Shown in pieces: positions 42,787 through 51,373 of a DNA stretch of 64,000 nt. The DNA is from Couchioplanes caeruleus (GTDB taxonomy: Bacteria > Actinomycetota > Actinomycetes > Mycobacteriales > Micromonosporaceae), in contig NZ_RJKL01000001.1 in assembly GCF_003751945.1 (NCBI RefSeq), positions 4,836,001-4,900,000 on the forward strand. Reading direction: 5' to 3'. The notes beneath the pieces were generated by a model, which was given only the letters and a program-made list of their open reading frames with translations, ran no database searches and had not been told where the DNA came from. Each line of letters begins with the position of its first letter. Position 1 is the first letter of the stretch. A program made the position numbers and the translations under genes.

Positions 42787-43680
42787 TCAGCGGGGGATCA
42801 GCGTCAGGATGGAGGCCTCCGGGCGGCATGCGAAGCGGATCGGGGCCGTCGGGTGGGTGCCGAGGCCTGCCGATACGTGCAGCCACGCCTCGGAGCCCGG
42901 CCAGCGGTGCAGGCCCTTGGCCATCGCCTGCGGCAGGTCGCAGTTGGTGGTCAGTGCGCCGTAGCCCGGGACGCAGACCTGGCCGCCGTGCGTGTGGCCG
43001 GCCAGCAGGAGAGAGAAGCCGTCCGCCGCCATCGCGTCCAGGACGCGGGAGGCCGGGGTGTGGGTGACGCCGATGTGCAGGTCGGCGCCGGGGGAGGCTT
43101 CGCCCGCCACCGAGGGGTAGTCGTCGCGGTCCACGTGGGGGTCGTCGACGCCGACGAACTCGATCGACCGGCCGCCGGCCTTGAGCACCGTACGGGCGTT
43201 GTTGAGGTCTGCCCAGCCCGCCTCGCACAGGGCCTGGCGCAGGGTTTCCGTCGGCAGGTCGACGCCCTGGACGTACTCGCGCTCGGGCAGCAGGTATTGC
43301 AGCGGGTTCTTCCAGACCGGGCCGCGATAGTCGTTGGAGCCGAACACGAAGGCTCCCGGGAGACCCAGCAGTGGCTCGAGGGCGCGCAGGACGCCGGGCA
43401 CCGAGTCGGGGGAGGACATGTTGTCGCCGGTGACGACCACGAGGTCGGGGTCGGTGCCGGCGAGGGCGGCGACCCAGGCCTGCTTGCGGTGCTGGGACGG
43501 CATCATGTGCAGGTCCGACAGGTGCAGGATGCGCAGGGGCTCCGCGTCCGGTTCGAGCACCGGGACGCTGAAGCGGCGCAGTGTGAAGAGGTTGCGCTCG
43601 ACCAGGGAGGCATAGGCGAAGGTGGCGCCGCCGACGGCGGCGATCGCGGCGGCCAGGGCGATAAAGGGGCGCTTGCGCAT
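42787..43680 (-). CDS. Membrane-anchored metallophosphoesterase
   Basis: 297 aa. An N-terminal helix (about 5-25) anchors the protein. The calcineurin-like core shows LHLSDLHMMP (metal Asp/His), VVTGDNMS, FGSNDYRG (GN(D/H) motif with Ser-Asn-Asp), GVTHTP and LLLAGHTHGGQV. Family members hydrolyse phosphodiesters or UDP-sugar lipids at the membrane. The same gene lies near ponA2 in mycobacteria. ATG 43680 faces yqeY across only 25 bp. Confidence 0.92.
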   Translation of the reverse strand: MRKRPFIALAAAIAAVGGATFAYASLVERNLFTLRRFSVPVLEPDAEPLRILHLSDLHMMPSQHRKQAWVAALAGTDPDLVVVTGDNMSSPDSVPGVLRALEPLLGLPGAFVFGSNDYRGPVWKNPLQYLLPEREYVQGVDLPTETLRQALCEAGWADLNNARTVLKAGGRSIEFVGVDDPHVDRDDYPSVAGEASPGADLHIGVTHTPASRVLDAMAADGFSLLLAGHTHGGQVCVPGYGALTTNCDLPQAMAKGLHRWPGSEAWLHVSAGLGTHPTAPIRFACRPEASILTLIPR

Positions 43681-43704
43681 GACGGTCAGAGTAGTTTGAC
43701 CGTC
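43681..43704. promoter_or_regulatory. Symmetric divergent promoter, probably leaderless both ways
   Basis: The 25-bp gap between two start codons consists of a perfect inverted repeat GACGGTCA (43681-43688) / TGACCGTC (43697-43704) around GAGTAGTT. TAGTTT (43692-43697) is a -10 for the rightward gene and TACTCT (complement of 43688-43693) for the leftward gene; each stands 7-8 bp from its ATG. Elements for a 5' leader do not fit. Confidence 0.6.
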
Positions 43705-43705
43705 C

Positions 43706-44158
43706 ATGGGAACGCTGAAGGACCGCCTGAACGATGACCTGCGTGCCGCGATGAAGGGCCGCGACGAGCTGACCACCTCGACGCTGCGGATGGCGCTCTC
43801 GGCGGTGCGCAACGCCGAGGTCTCCGGTGACGCCGCGCGGGAGCTCTCCGACGACGAGGTGCTCACGGTGCTGACCAAGGAGGCGAAGAAGCGCCGTGAG
43901 GCCGCGACGGCCTTCGAGGACGCCGGGCGTGCCGAGCAGGCCGCGCGGGAGAACGCCGAGGGCGGCATTCTCGACCGGTACCTGCCGGTCCAGCTCTCCG
44001 ACGAGGAGATCGTCGAGCTGGTCGCGGAGGCGCTGCGCGCCGGTGGCTTCAGCGGGAAGGGGCAGATGGGTCCGGCCATGAAGGCCGCCCAGGCGGCGGT
44101 GGCCGGCCGGGCGGAGGGTGGCCGCGTCGCCGCGGAGGTACGCAAGCAGCTCGGCTGA
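43706..44158 (+). CDS. GatB/YqeY domain-containing protein
   Basis: 150 aa, the full length of stand-alone YqeY. Sequence MGTLKDRLNDDLRAAMKGRDELTTSTLRMALSAV and the C-terminal KGQMGPAMKAAQAAVAGRAEGGRVAAEVRKQL match the family, whose fold resembles the tail of the GatB amidotransferase subunit. Probable tRNA-related role; unproven. Likely leaderless from the shared divergent promoter. Confidence 0.93.
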   Translation: MGTLKDRLNDDLRAAMKGRDELTTSTLRMALSAVRNAEVSGDAARELSDDEVLTVLTKEAKKRREAATAFEDAGRAEQAARENAEGGILDRYLPVQLSDEEIVELVAEALRAGGFSGKGQMGPAMKAAQAAVAGRAEGGRVAAEVRKQLG

Positions 44159-44174
44159 AGTCCGCCCGGCGATC

Positions 44175-44214
44175 GGAAACGGGCGGGCCATCGAAGGGTG
44201 ACTCGCCCGTTTCC
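44175..44214. terminator. Bidirectional terminator between yqeY and the PBP gene
   Basis: An 11-bp perfect stem (44175-44185 with 44204-44214), 18-nt loop, between convergent 3' ends. Confidence 0.75.
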
Positions 44215-44228
44215 CGTGAAACCGTGCG

Positions 44229-46646
44229 CTAGCGGCGTCCGGGTCGCCGGCGGTTGCCGCCGTCGTCCTCTTCCGGGTCGTCGGGCTTGCCGTCGCGGCC
44301 CTTGCTGACCTCGATGCTCACGAAGCCGCCCTTGATGGTGCGGCCGCTCGGGTTGGTGCCGGCCGCGGTGCCCTTCGGACAGTTGGACTCGACCTCGGCG
44401 CCGACGGTGGCGCTGAAGCCGGCGCCTTCCAGGCGGGCCCGGGCGCCGTCAAGGGTCGCGCAGGTCACCTCCGGGATCAGGCGCTGGTCGCCGAAGGCCA
44501 TCTTCTTGCTGTCCGGCTTCTTGAAGTCGACCTTGGGCGTGCCGTCCAGGTAGTCCGCCATCGTGCGATAGACGGCGGGATTGACGATGTTGTGTGACAT
44601 GTAATCCCGGTGGTTCTGATAGTCCGGGTTCACCAGATAGCCGGCGACGGTCAATGAGCTGCTGCCGACGATGAGCGACGCCGTCTTGAAGCCGTCGGTG
44701 GTGCCGGTCTTGCCGTAGATCGGATGCCGGATCGTGTTGTAGGCCTGGGCCTCGGTGGAGCCGCTGCAGTTCCCCAACTGGGCCCGGTCGCCGACCGGAC
44801 AGCGGGCGGCGTCGAGGGCCGCGCGGGCCACGTCGGGACTGGTGGCCCGGACGCAGTGCGGCTTGCCAACGTCGATCTTGTCGCCATCCTGGGACGTGAT
44901 CTGTTCGACCGGTGTCGGGGTGCAGTACATGCCGTCGCCGGCCAGGGTTGCGTACGCGTTGGCCATCTCCAGCGGGGTGGTGGAGTTCACGCCGAGCGTG
45001 AAGGCACCCCACTGGTGTGCCGCCTCCTCGGTGGAGGAGAGGTCGATGTCCGTCTGCGTGCGGAACTGGATGCCGAAGCGCTTGGCGACGTCGACGACCT
45101 TCTCGGCGCCGACGCGCTCCTGCAGCGGGACGAAGTAGGTGTTGGTGGATCTGCCGAAGGCGCTCCACATGTTGAGCACGCCGCCGGCCTGCCGGTTCGC
45201 GTTCTCGGGACAGTAGTACTTGCCGTTACAGGTAGCTGGGCCGGGGGCGATGATGTACTTCGACACGTACTTCTTGGGCGCATTGATCGAGTACGCCAGC
45301 GGGTAGCCGTTCTCCAGGGCCGCGACGATGGTGAACATCTTGCTCACCGAGCCGGCCTGGTAGCCGGTGATGTCGCCGCCGCCGCTCATCAGCGGGTTGG
45401 TGGTGTTCGGGTACGTGCCGCGGATGCCCTTCCTCGCCTTGGCCGGGTCCGAGGAGAGCTTGTTCTTCGGTTGCGCCGGATCGTCGAGCTTGAAGCGGCG
45501 GTTCGCCGCGAGCGTGCGGACCTTGCCGGTGCCGGGCTGGATGCCGGCCAGGAGCAGGGCGTTCTTGTTCTTGTCGCCGATGCGGTCGGTGATGTTCTCG
45601 CGGGCGGCGTTCTGCGCCTTGACGTCCATCGAGGTCTGGATGCGGTAGCCGCCGCTCTTGAGCCGCCGCTCGCGGTCGTACGTGGTGGCGCCGAACTCGT
45701 TGCGGCTCAGCCACCAGCGGTAGAAGTAGTCACAGAAGAAGCCCCAGCTATTCGTCACCACGGAGACGCAGCCGTTGCCGACCCGCTGGACGGTCTTGGC
45801 GATCTTCGTCTCGGTGGCCTTCTTGGCCTCTTCCGGGGTGATGAACTTCAGCTCGAGCATGTCCGCGACGACGTAGTCGCGTCGTGCCAGCGCCTGCGGG
45901 TGGCCGCTGGCGGTGGTCGGATTGAACGCCGTGGGCGCCTTCACCATGCTGGCGAGCAGGGCCGACTCTGCGATCGTGAGGTCTTTGGGCTTCTTCTTGA
46001 AGTAGACCTGGCTGGCGGCGTAGACGCCGTACGATCCGTTGCCGAAGGGCGCCTGGTTGAGGTAGCGCTCGAGGATCTGGTCCTTGGTGAGCTCCTTCTC
46101 GACCTGCATGGCGTACTTCATCTCGGTGATCTTGCGCTTGGGCGTGTCCTTGGTGGCGTTGACGACTTCCTGGGGGTTCGTCGCCGAGTAGGCCAGGGAC
46201 ATGCGCACGTACTGCATGGTCAGCGTCGAGGCGCCCTGCTGGGAGGACTTGCCGCTGTTGTTGTTGACGAACGCGCGGGCGACACCCTTGAGGTCGACGC
46301 CGTTGTGCTTGTAGAACTCGTGATCCTCCGCCGCGACGATCGCGTGTTGCATGTGCTTCGAGATGTCCTTCAGCGGGACGTCGCTGCGGAACTCGTCGTA
46401 GAAGACCGAGATCTGCGTCTTGTTGTCCGAAGCGAAGATTCGGCTGATCTGGGGCGCGCTCGCCTGCTTGAGTTCGCCGGGAAGGCTTGCGAAGGTCTCC
46501 CCGCCCGCCTTTGCGGCCAATCCGGACATCGCTACGGCGGGGAAAGCGGCAGCGGCGACCACCACTCCGGCCAGAAGGCCGCAGATCAGCAACGAGGTCG
46601 CATTGGCGAAGATGTTGTGATCGCGTCTGCGCATCCAGGAGGTCAC
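44229..46646 (-). CDS. ponA: Class A penicillin-binding protein with PASTA domain (PonA2 type)
   Basis: Bifunctional peptidoglycan synthase, 805 aa. A membrane anchor (about 14-42) is followed by the GT51 glycosyltransferase (EDHEFYKHNGVD near 108, QGASTLTMQYVR near 140). The transpeptidase has SVSK (near 443), STN in FGRSTNTYF (near 505) and KTGTTDG (near 665). A single PASTA domain (about 715-780) and an acidic/basic tail close it. GTG 46646 follows a -10-like TACCCT by six bases. Divergent from wblA as ponA2 is from whiB4 in mycobacteria. Confidence 0.96.
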   Translation of the reverse strand: MTSWMRRRDHNIFANATSLLICGLLAGVVVAAAAFPAVAMSGLAAKAGGETFASLPGELKQASAPQISRIFASDNKTQISVFYDEFRSDVPLKDISKHMQHAIVAAEDHEFYKHNGVDLKGVARAFVNNNSGKSSQQGASTLTMQYVRMSLAYSATNPQEVVNATKDTPKRKITEMKYAMQVEKELTKDQILERYLNQAPFGNGSYGVYAASQVYFKKKPKDLTIAESALLASMVKAPTAFNPTTASGHPQALARRDYVVADMLELKFITPEEAKKATETKIAKTVQRVGNGCVSVVTNSWGFFCDYFYRWWLSRNEFGATTYDRERRLKSGGYRIQTSMDVKAQNAARENITDRIGDKNKNALLLAGIQPGTGKVRTLAANRRFKLDDPAQPKNKLSSDPAKARKGIRGTYPNTTNPLMSGGGDITGYQAGSVSKMFTIVAALENGYPLAYSINAPKKYVSKYIIAPGPATCNGKYYCPENANRQAGGVLNMWSAFGRSTNTYFVPLQERVGAEKVVDVAKRFGIQFRTQTDIDLSSTEEAAHQWGAFTLGVNSTTPLEMANAYATLAGDGMYCTPTPVEQITSQDGDKIDVGKPHCVRATSPDVARAALDAARCPVGDRAQLGNCSGSTEAQAYNTIRHPIYGKTGTTDGFKTASLIVGSSSLTVAGYLVNPDYQNHRDYMSHNIVNPAVYRTMADYLDGTPKVDFKKPDSKKMAFGDQRLIPEVTCATLDGARARLEGAGFSATVGAEVESNCPKGTAAGTNPSGRTIKGGFVSIEVSKGRDGKPDDPEEDDGGNRRRPGRR

Positions 46647-46951
46647 GACAGCAGGGTACGCGAAAGAGGCCCGTGACCACGCGACGAGTTGGTCACGGTT
46701 CGCCCAGAATGATTCTGCCCCCTCGATCGGCCGGGCGGAGCGTTTTCTGAGATATCCCGCGAGGTTTTCTCCGTCCGGTCAGAGTGTGATGCCCGGAACT
46801 TCCGAGGTATACGTATTTGAGGGACAACGTTGCGTAATCGCCTGACTACGGAGCATGATGGGTCCGGCGAGCTATCGCACGACGTCTGCGCGGCTTGGGG
46901 GACATGAGCGCGTCGGCGTCAGGGGGTAATTGCAAGGGGGGACGTGAACAG
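46647..46951. promoter_or_regulatory. Divergent ponA-wblA regulatory region
   Basis: 305 bp without a gene. A perfect 7-bp inverted repeat CGTGACC (46672-46678) / GGTCACG (46691-46697) with 12-bp spacer lies just upstream of the PBP gene. TTGCGT near 46832 with CATGAT 18 bp further is a possible wblA promoter. A G-rich stretch before ATG 46952 supplies the ribosome site. Confidence 0.5.
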
Positions 46952-47254
46952 ATGGGGATGATCAGCGACTGGCCCAGCATGGCGGCGTGTCAGAGTGGCG
47001 ACCCTGACGCGCTTTTTGTGCAGGGCGCCGAGCAGAACGTGGCGAAGAGAATCTGCCGAAGCTGCCCGGTCCGCTACGAATGCCTCGCCGACGCACTGGA
47101 CAACCGGATCGAATTCGGAGTCTGGGGAGGCATGACCGAACGGGAGCGGCGGGCTCTGCTGCGCCGGCACCCGCACGTGGCGAGCTGGCGCAAGATGTTC
47201 GAAGCCGCACTGCGTGAGAAGGGCGCCGACAAGGTGCTCGTCTCCACCCGCTGA
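46952..47254 (+). CDS. wblA: WhiB-family iron-sulphur regulator (WblA/WhiB4 type)
   Basis: 100 aa. ATG 46952 is preferred because it aligns with the WblA start (MGMISDWPSMAAC); in-frame ATG 46904 is possible. Four Cys ligate a [4Fe-4S] cluster: AAC, then CRSC and YEC. GVWGGMTERERRALLRR is the sigma-contacting turn and DNA-binding end. Position beside a PBP gene and two ArsA-like ATPases equals the whiB4 locus. Streptomyces WblA represses secondary metabolism and promotes development; the same role here is inference. Its stop abuts the opposing gene's stop with no gap. Confidence 0.92.
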   Translation: MGMISDWPSMAACQSGDPDALFVQGAEQNVAKRICRSCPVRYECLADALDNRIEFGVWGGMTERERRALLRRHPHVASWRKMFEAALREKGADKVLVSTR

Positions 47255-48409
47255 TTAGGTGGAAATTCCGGCGGTGAGCGTATCGCCGATCGTTCGCAGC
47301 CCGTCGACGTCGTGGACGTCGGCGGGCTGCGCCGTCACCGACACCGTGGGCACGTCCGGGAAAGCGCCGGTGAACTGCGCGGCCACGCGTACCTCTCGAT
47401 CGATCTGCCGGAGCAGCCCGGCATGCACCCGTAGCGCGTCGGCCGTGGTCTGCTGATCGCCCTCGGCGTCGAGGGCGGCCGCCCCGGCCTCGGCCGCGGC
47501 CAGCGGGACCGACTCCAGCGCCGCGCGGTGGGTGCGGTTGAGCACCAGACCGGCGAGCGGCATGCGCTCGGCGACCAGCCGCTCGGCGAAGTACGCGGCC
47601 TCGCGGACCGCGTCGCGCTCCGGCGCGGCGACCAGCAGGAAGGCCGTCTGCGGGTCCTGCAGGATCCGGTACGTCTCGTCGGCGCGCTGCCGGAAGCCGC
47701 CGAACATGGAGTCCAGCGCGGCGACGAAGCCGGACAGGTCGGTGAGGAGCTGGGCGCCGAGGATCTTCTGCACCGCCCGGGAGAAGAGTCCGAACGAGGC
47801 GGTGACCAGGCTGAACATGCTCCGCCCGCCGCGCGCCGGAGCCATCAGCATGCGCAGCATGCGGCCGTCGAGGAAGCGCGACAGCCGCGCGGGCGCGTCG
47901 AGGAAGTCGAGCGCGGAGCGCGACGGCGGCGTGTCCACCACGATCAGGTCCCACTCGTCGCGGGAGCGCAACTGACCGAGCTTCTCCATCGCCATGTATT
48001 CCTGCGTGCCGGAGAAGGTGGAGCTCATGGCCTGGTAGAAGGGGTTCCCAAAGATCTCCGCGGCGCGCTGTGGCGAGGTGTGCGCCTGCACGACCTCGTC
48101 GAACGTGCGCTTCATGTCGAGCATCATGGCGTGCAGCTCGCCGCCGGCCGCCTCGGTGTCGATGCCCTTGACCTGCCGGGGCGTGTTGTCCAGCTCGGTC
48201 AGGCCCATCGACTGGGCCAGGCGGCGCGCCGGGTCGATGGTCAGCACCACCGTGCGCCTTCCGTGCCGTTCGGCGGCGCGTAGCCCGAGCGCGGCCGCCG
48301 TGGTGGTCTTGCCGACGCCGCCGGCGCCGCAGCACACCACGATGCGGGTCGACGGGTCCGCCAGCAGGGCGTCGACGTCCAGGCGCGGGGCGGTCTGATC
48401 AGCGGCCAC
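47255..48409 (-). CDS. ArsA/Get3-like anion-transporting ATPase (Rv3680 type)
   Basis: 384 aa from GTG 48409, which aligns with the Rv3680 start; TTG 48478 is a longer option. The deviant Walker A CGAGGVGKTTTAAA is near residue 28, switch II VVDTPPSRSALDFLDAP near 150. The central part matches Rv3680 closely (GELHAMMLDMKRTFDE, AGTQEYMAMEKLGQL-like). In mycobacteria the Rv3679-Rv3680 pair is linked to glycerol and nitric-oxide stress. It is the second gene of the pair; an 81-bp gap follows the partner's stop. Confidence 0.93.
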   Translation of the reverse strand: MAADQTAPRLDVDALLADPSTRIVVCCGAGGVGKTTTAAALGLRAAERHGRRTVVLTIDPARRLAQSMGLTELDNTPRQVKGIDTEAAGGELHAMMLDMKRTFDEVVQAHTSPQRAAEIFGNPFYQAMSSTFSGTQEYMAMEKLGQLRSRDEWDLIVVDTPPSRSALDFLDAPARLSRFLDGRMLRMLMAPARGGRSMFSLVTASFGLFSRAVQKILGAQLLTDLSGFVAALDSMFGGFRQRADETYRILQDPQTAFLLVAAPERDAVREAAYFAERLVAERMPLAGLVLNRTHRAALESVPLAAAEAGAAALDAEGDQQTTADALRVHAGLLRQIDREVRVAAQFTGAFPDVPTVSVTAQPADVHDVDGLRTIGDTLTAGIST

Positions 48410-48489
48410 GATTCGAGCGTACTGACTCGGGGCTCGGGTCGCGGGGTGGAGCGCGGTGCTGTGTGGCCGGTCAGACAATCAGCATGAGC

Positions 48490-49440
48490 TCAGACACCCA
48501 TGAGTATGTCGGCGAGCCGGTTCAGCCCGTCGAGATCCACCCCGCCCTCCAGCAGAGGCAGTTCCACCATCGGATGGTCGCTCTCGGCGAGATCGGCGCG
48601 CAGCGACTCCTCGAGCTCGCGCCGGGTCAGATGCGCCTTCGCCTCGGCGTGCAGCGCGGCCACCGTCGCCGGGTCGGTCGGCAGCCCGGCCGCGGTCAGG
48701 CCGCGCTTGAGCTCCGCCTTGGTCACCTTCGCGCCGGCCAGCAGCGGAGGCCGGGCGCCGTTGACGATGATCCGGCCGACCGGGATGTGCAGGGCGTTCA
48801 GTTCCGCGATGGCGTCGAGGCTCTCCTGCACGGGCATCTCCTCCAGCAGCGTGACCACGTGCACGGAGGTGATCGGCGAGCGCAGCAGCGAGGCGACCCC
48901 GTCGCTCTGCGTCTTGATCGGTCCCATCTTCGCCAGCTTGGCGGTCTCCGCGGTCACGTTGAGGAACCGTCCGATGCGGCCGGTCGGCGGCGCGTCGAGC
49001 ACGACCGCGTCGTACGCCCGGCGCCCGTCCGACGAGCGGGTGGTCGCCTCCTTGACCTTGCCGGTGAGCAGCACGTCGCGCAGGCCGGGAGCGATGGTGG
49101 TGGCGAAGTCGATGGCGCCGATCTTGCGGAGCGCGCGCCCGGCGGCACCGAGCTTGTAGAACATGTCGAGGTATTCGAGCAGGGCTTCCTCGGGGTCCAC
49201 GGCGAGCGCCCGGACCTCGCCGTGCGCATCGGGCGGGATGGCGATGCGCCGCTCCGCGTAGGGCAGCGGTTCGGTGCCGAAGAGCTGGGCGATGCCCTGC
49301 CGTCCCTCCACCTCGACCAGCAGCGTGCGGTGCCCGCCGGCGGCCAGGCCCAGGGCCAGCGCCGCCGCCACGGTGGTCTTGCCGGTGCCGCCCTTGCCCG
49401 TCACCACGTGGAGCCGAGCGGGCCAATCGCTTCTACCCAC
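48490..49440 (-). CDS. ArsA/Get3-like ATPase (Rv3679 type)
   Basis: 316 aa from GTG 49440. Walker A VVTGKGGTGKTTVAAALA near residue 13 with the signature Lys (KGG). Switch II VVLDAPPTGRIGRFLNV near 143. Probable partner of the ATPase encoded next; the two are expected to form a hetero-complex, as proposed for the mycobacterial pair. First gene of the minus-strand unit. Confidence 0.93.
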   Translation of the reverse strand: MGRSDWPARLHVVTGKGGTGKTTVAAALALGLAAGGHRTLLVEVEGRQGIAQLFGTEPLPYAERRIAIPPDAHGEVRALAVDPEEALLEYLDMFYKLGAAGRALRKIGAIDFATTIAPGLRDVLLTGKVKEATTRSSDGRRAYDAVVLDAPPTGRIGRFLNVTAETAKLAKMGPIKTQSDGVASLLRSPITSVHVVTLLEEMPVQESLDAIAELNALHIPVGRIIVNGARPPLLAGAKVTKAELKRGLTAAGLPTDPATVAALHAEAKAHLTRRELEESLRADLAESDHPMVELPLLEGGVDLDGLNRLADILMGV

Positions 49441-49472
49441 GCCTTCGAGCGTACGGGCTCACGTCGCGAAGC

Positions 49473-50471
49473 TCAGCCGGCGACGTCGCAGACGAGCCAG
49501 CCGGTCTTGCGGACCACCGTGAACGTCAACTGCTGCTGTGCGCTCTTCTCGTCGTCGGTGGTCACCGTGAGCTGGACGGCCACCGTGGCCTTCTCCTCGT
49601 CCTGACCCGACACGGCCGGCTCGCTCCAGCGGTAGGTCGGCGCCTGGTACTCGTTCGCGTACCCCTTGATCTGGTCGACCCGCTCCTGGAGTTTGTCCTC
49701 GTCGCGCGCCTCGCGGCAGACGTGGTCGCCGGCCGAGGTCGCGTCCTTCTGCGTGTAGACCGACGTCAGGAAGCGGTCGACGGCCGTGCCCGGATCCGGC
49801 GAGCCCTTGCCGCTGTCGGCGTTGCGGAGCAGTAGGAGCGCGGACAACGTGCCGCCACCGAACAGCAGGAGCAGCACCCCCAGGGCCAGCCCGATCCAGA
49901 GTCCGGGGCGCTTACCGCGGCGCGGCTGTTCCTCGGCGACCGTCTCGGTGTGGTGCGGGTCGAACGGCACCTGCCACGGCTGCGGCAGCATGCTCAGCGG
50001 GATCGCCTCGGTCGGCTGGTCGTGCTGGACGCCGGGCTGCACCTCCGCCGGCGGCGAGTGCTCGAAGGCGAGGTGGTCGGGCGGGTGCGTGTGCCACTCG
50101 CCGGGCTTCTCGTGCTTGGCGTGGAACGGCTCGGTCGGCGGCGGCTGATGCCAGACGACCTCGCCCTCGACCGTCTCTGCGTGCAGGGCGTCGCCCTGCA
50201 GCGGCTCCCCGACCACCGCCGTCAGCCCGATGGAAGCCTGCGCCGGGGGCTGTGCGTGACCGGGCTCCGCGGTCTGCGGACCGTTCGGCGGCCATTCCGG
50301 CGGAGCCGTCGCCGGGACAGCGGGGTGGCCGGGCTCGCCCGGGTACGCGCCCATGGGCGGCCAGGCCGGGGGAGCGCTCGGCGCGGTGGCGTCGATGAAG
50401 TCGGTGGCGGGTGCCTCCGCGGCCGCGATCGATGAGGTCCGCCCGGGTTCTCCCTGCGACGGTCGCGTCAT
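49473..50471 (-). CDS. Proline-rich single-span membrane protein of unknown function
   Basis: 332 aa from ATG 50471 (G-rich ribosome site). The N-terminal 185 residues are Pro/Glu/His-rich and disordered. One membrane helix (about 192-213) follows an RRGKR stop-transfer signal, so the C-terminal 115 residues are outside. That domain (GTAVDRFLTSVYTQKDATSAGDHVC ... EEKATVAVQLTVTTDDE ... WLVCDVAG) has two Cys and resembles the NTF2-like/DUF4878-type extracytoplasmic fold. Proline-rich tails like this are often kinase targets. Confidence 0.75.
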   Translation of the reverse strand: MTRPSQGEPGRTSSIAAAEAPATDFIDATAPSAPPAWPPMGAYPGEPGHPAVPATAPPEWPPNGPQTAEPGHAQPPAQASIGLTAVVGEPLQGDALHAETVEGEVVWHQPPPTEPFHAKHEKPGEWHTHPPDHLAFEHSPPAEVQPGVQHDQPTEAIPLSMLPQPWQVPFDPHHTETVAEEQPRRGKRPGLWIGLALGVLLLLFGGGTLSALLLLRNADSGKGSPDPGTAVDRFLTSVYTQKDATSAGDHVCREARDEDKLQERVDQIKGYANEYQAPTYRWSEPAVSGQDEEKATVAVQLTVTTDDEKSAQQQLTFTVVRKTGWLVCDVAG

Positions 50472-50629
50472 CGTGCCCCCCTGTCTTCCACCTGCGGAGG
50501 AGTCGCACCACCCCCACGTCAGGGTAATGGAATCCGGTCGGCCGCGAGGCCGCTCCGCCCGCCTGGCTAGGCTGTCGCCGAAGTGCGGGCCGGCGGGCTC
50601 GAGCGGACTATCTCTGGGAGCTGCGAGCA

Positions 50630-50785
50630 ATGCAGAAGTGGGAGTACGTGACCGTGCCGCTGCTGGTCCACGCGACCAAGCAGATCCTCGACAACTGGGG
50701 TGACGACGGCTGGGAGCTGGTGCAGGTCGTGCCGGGCCCGAACCCGGAGCAACTGGTGGCCTACATGAAGCGGGCGAAGGCGTGA
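50630..50785 (+). CDS. DUF4177-type small protein
   Basis: 51 aa: MQKWEYVTVPLLVHATKQ, then LDNWGDDGWELVQVVPGP and an MKRAKA end. The WEY...GWELV pattern is DUF4177. Counterpart of the tiny gene next to the RidA-like Rv3678c. Its stop overlaps the ridA GTG by GTGA (50782-50785), so translation is coupled. Confidence 0.85.
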   Translation: MQKWEYVTVPLLVHATKQILDNWGDDGWELVQVVPGPNPEQLVAYMKRAKA

Positions 50786-51273
50786 GCGCGCCGACGCCGG
50801 TCAGCGGCGAGGGCGGCGCGGACGCGTACGCGAAGTTGGCCGAGCTGGGCCTGACCCTGCCGACCGTGGTGGCGCCCATCGGGTCGTACGTGCCGGCGGT
50901 GCAGTCCGGAAACTACGTCTACACCTCCGGGCAATTGCCGATGGTGGACGGGAAGCTGCCGTTCACCGGCAAGGTCGGCGCGGACGTCACCGCCGAGCAG
51001 GGCACGGAGATGGCCCGGTACTGCGCCCTGAACGCCCTCGCGGCGATCGACGCGCTGGTGGGCCTGGGCCGGATCACCAAGATCGTGAAGCTGACCGGCT
51101 TCGTGGCGTCGGCCGAGGGCTTCACCGGGCAGCCGGCGGTCATCAACGGTGCCTCGAACCTCTTCGGTGACGTCTTCGGAGAGCTCGGACGGCATGCCCG
51201 CAGCGCCGTCGGCGTGTCGGAGCTGCCGCTGGGCGCGCCGGTCGAGGTGGAGGTCATCGCCGAGGTCGCCTGA
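50782..51273 (+). CDS. RidA-family (YjgF/YER057c) protein
   Basis: 163 aa from GTG 50782. The family fold is marked by SGNYVYTSGQLPMVDGKLPFTGKVG, ALNALAAIDALVGLG and VGVSELPLGAPVEVEVIAEV. RidA enzymes hydrolyse reactive enamine/imine intermediates, but this is a longer actinobacterial subgroup (Rv3678c type) whose catalytic Arg I cannot place securely. Operon with DUF4177 upstream; a hairpin separates the MBL-fold gene. Confidence 0.9.
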   Translation: MSAPTPVSGEGGADAYAKLAELGLTLPTVVAPIGSYVPAVQSGNYVYTSGQLPMVDGKLPFTGKVGADVTAEQGTEMARYCALNALAAIDALVGLGRITKIVKLTGFVASAEGFTGQPAVINGASNLFGDVFGELGRHARSAVGVSELPLGAPVEVEVIAEVA

Positions 51274-51281
51274 CGCCGGGT

Positions 51282-51308
51282 CCGGCCCGGGCCGAGATCC
51301 CGGGCCGG
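51282..51308 (+). terminator. Hairpin after ridA
   Basis: A perfect 10-bp CCGGCCCGGG stem (51282-51291 with 51299-51308), 7-nt loop. Terminator or attenuating stem before the MBL-fold gene. Confidence 0.65.
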
Positions 51309-51373
51309 GCCGGGCGCCGGGTGACCGCCGGTCGCACCACGTGTGTTCGGTCCCGTGGCCGTGGGGACGTACC

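Noticed and set aside
48500..49159. Plus-strand Ser-rich frame opposite the ArsA-like gene
   Set aside because: Antisense shadow of a gene with an intact Walker A and switch II.
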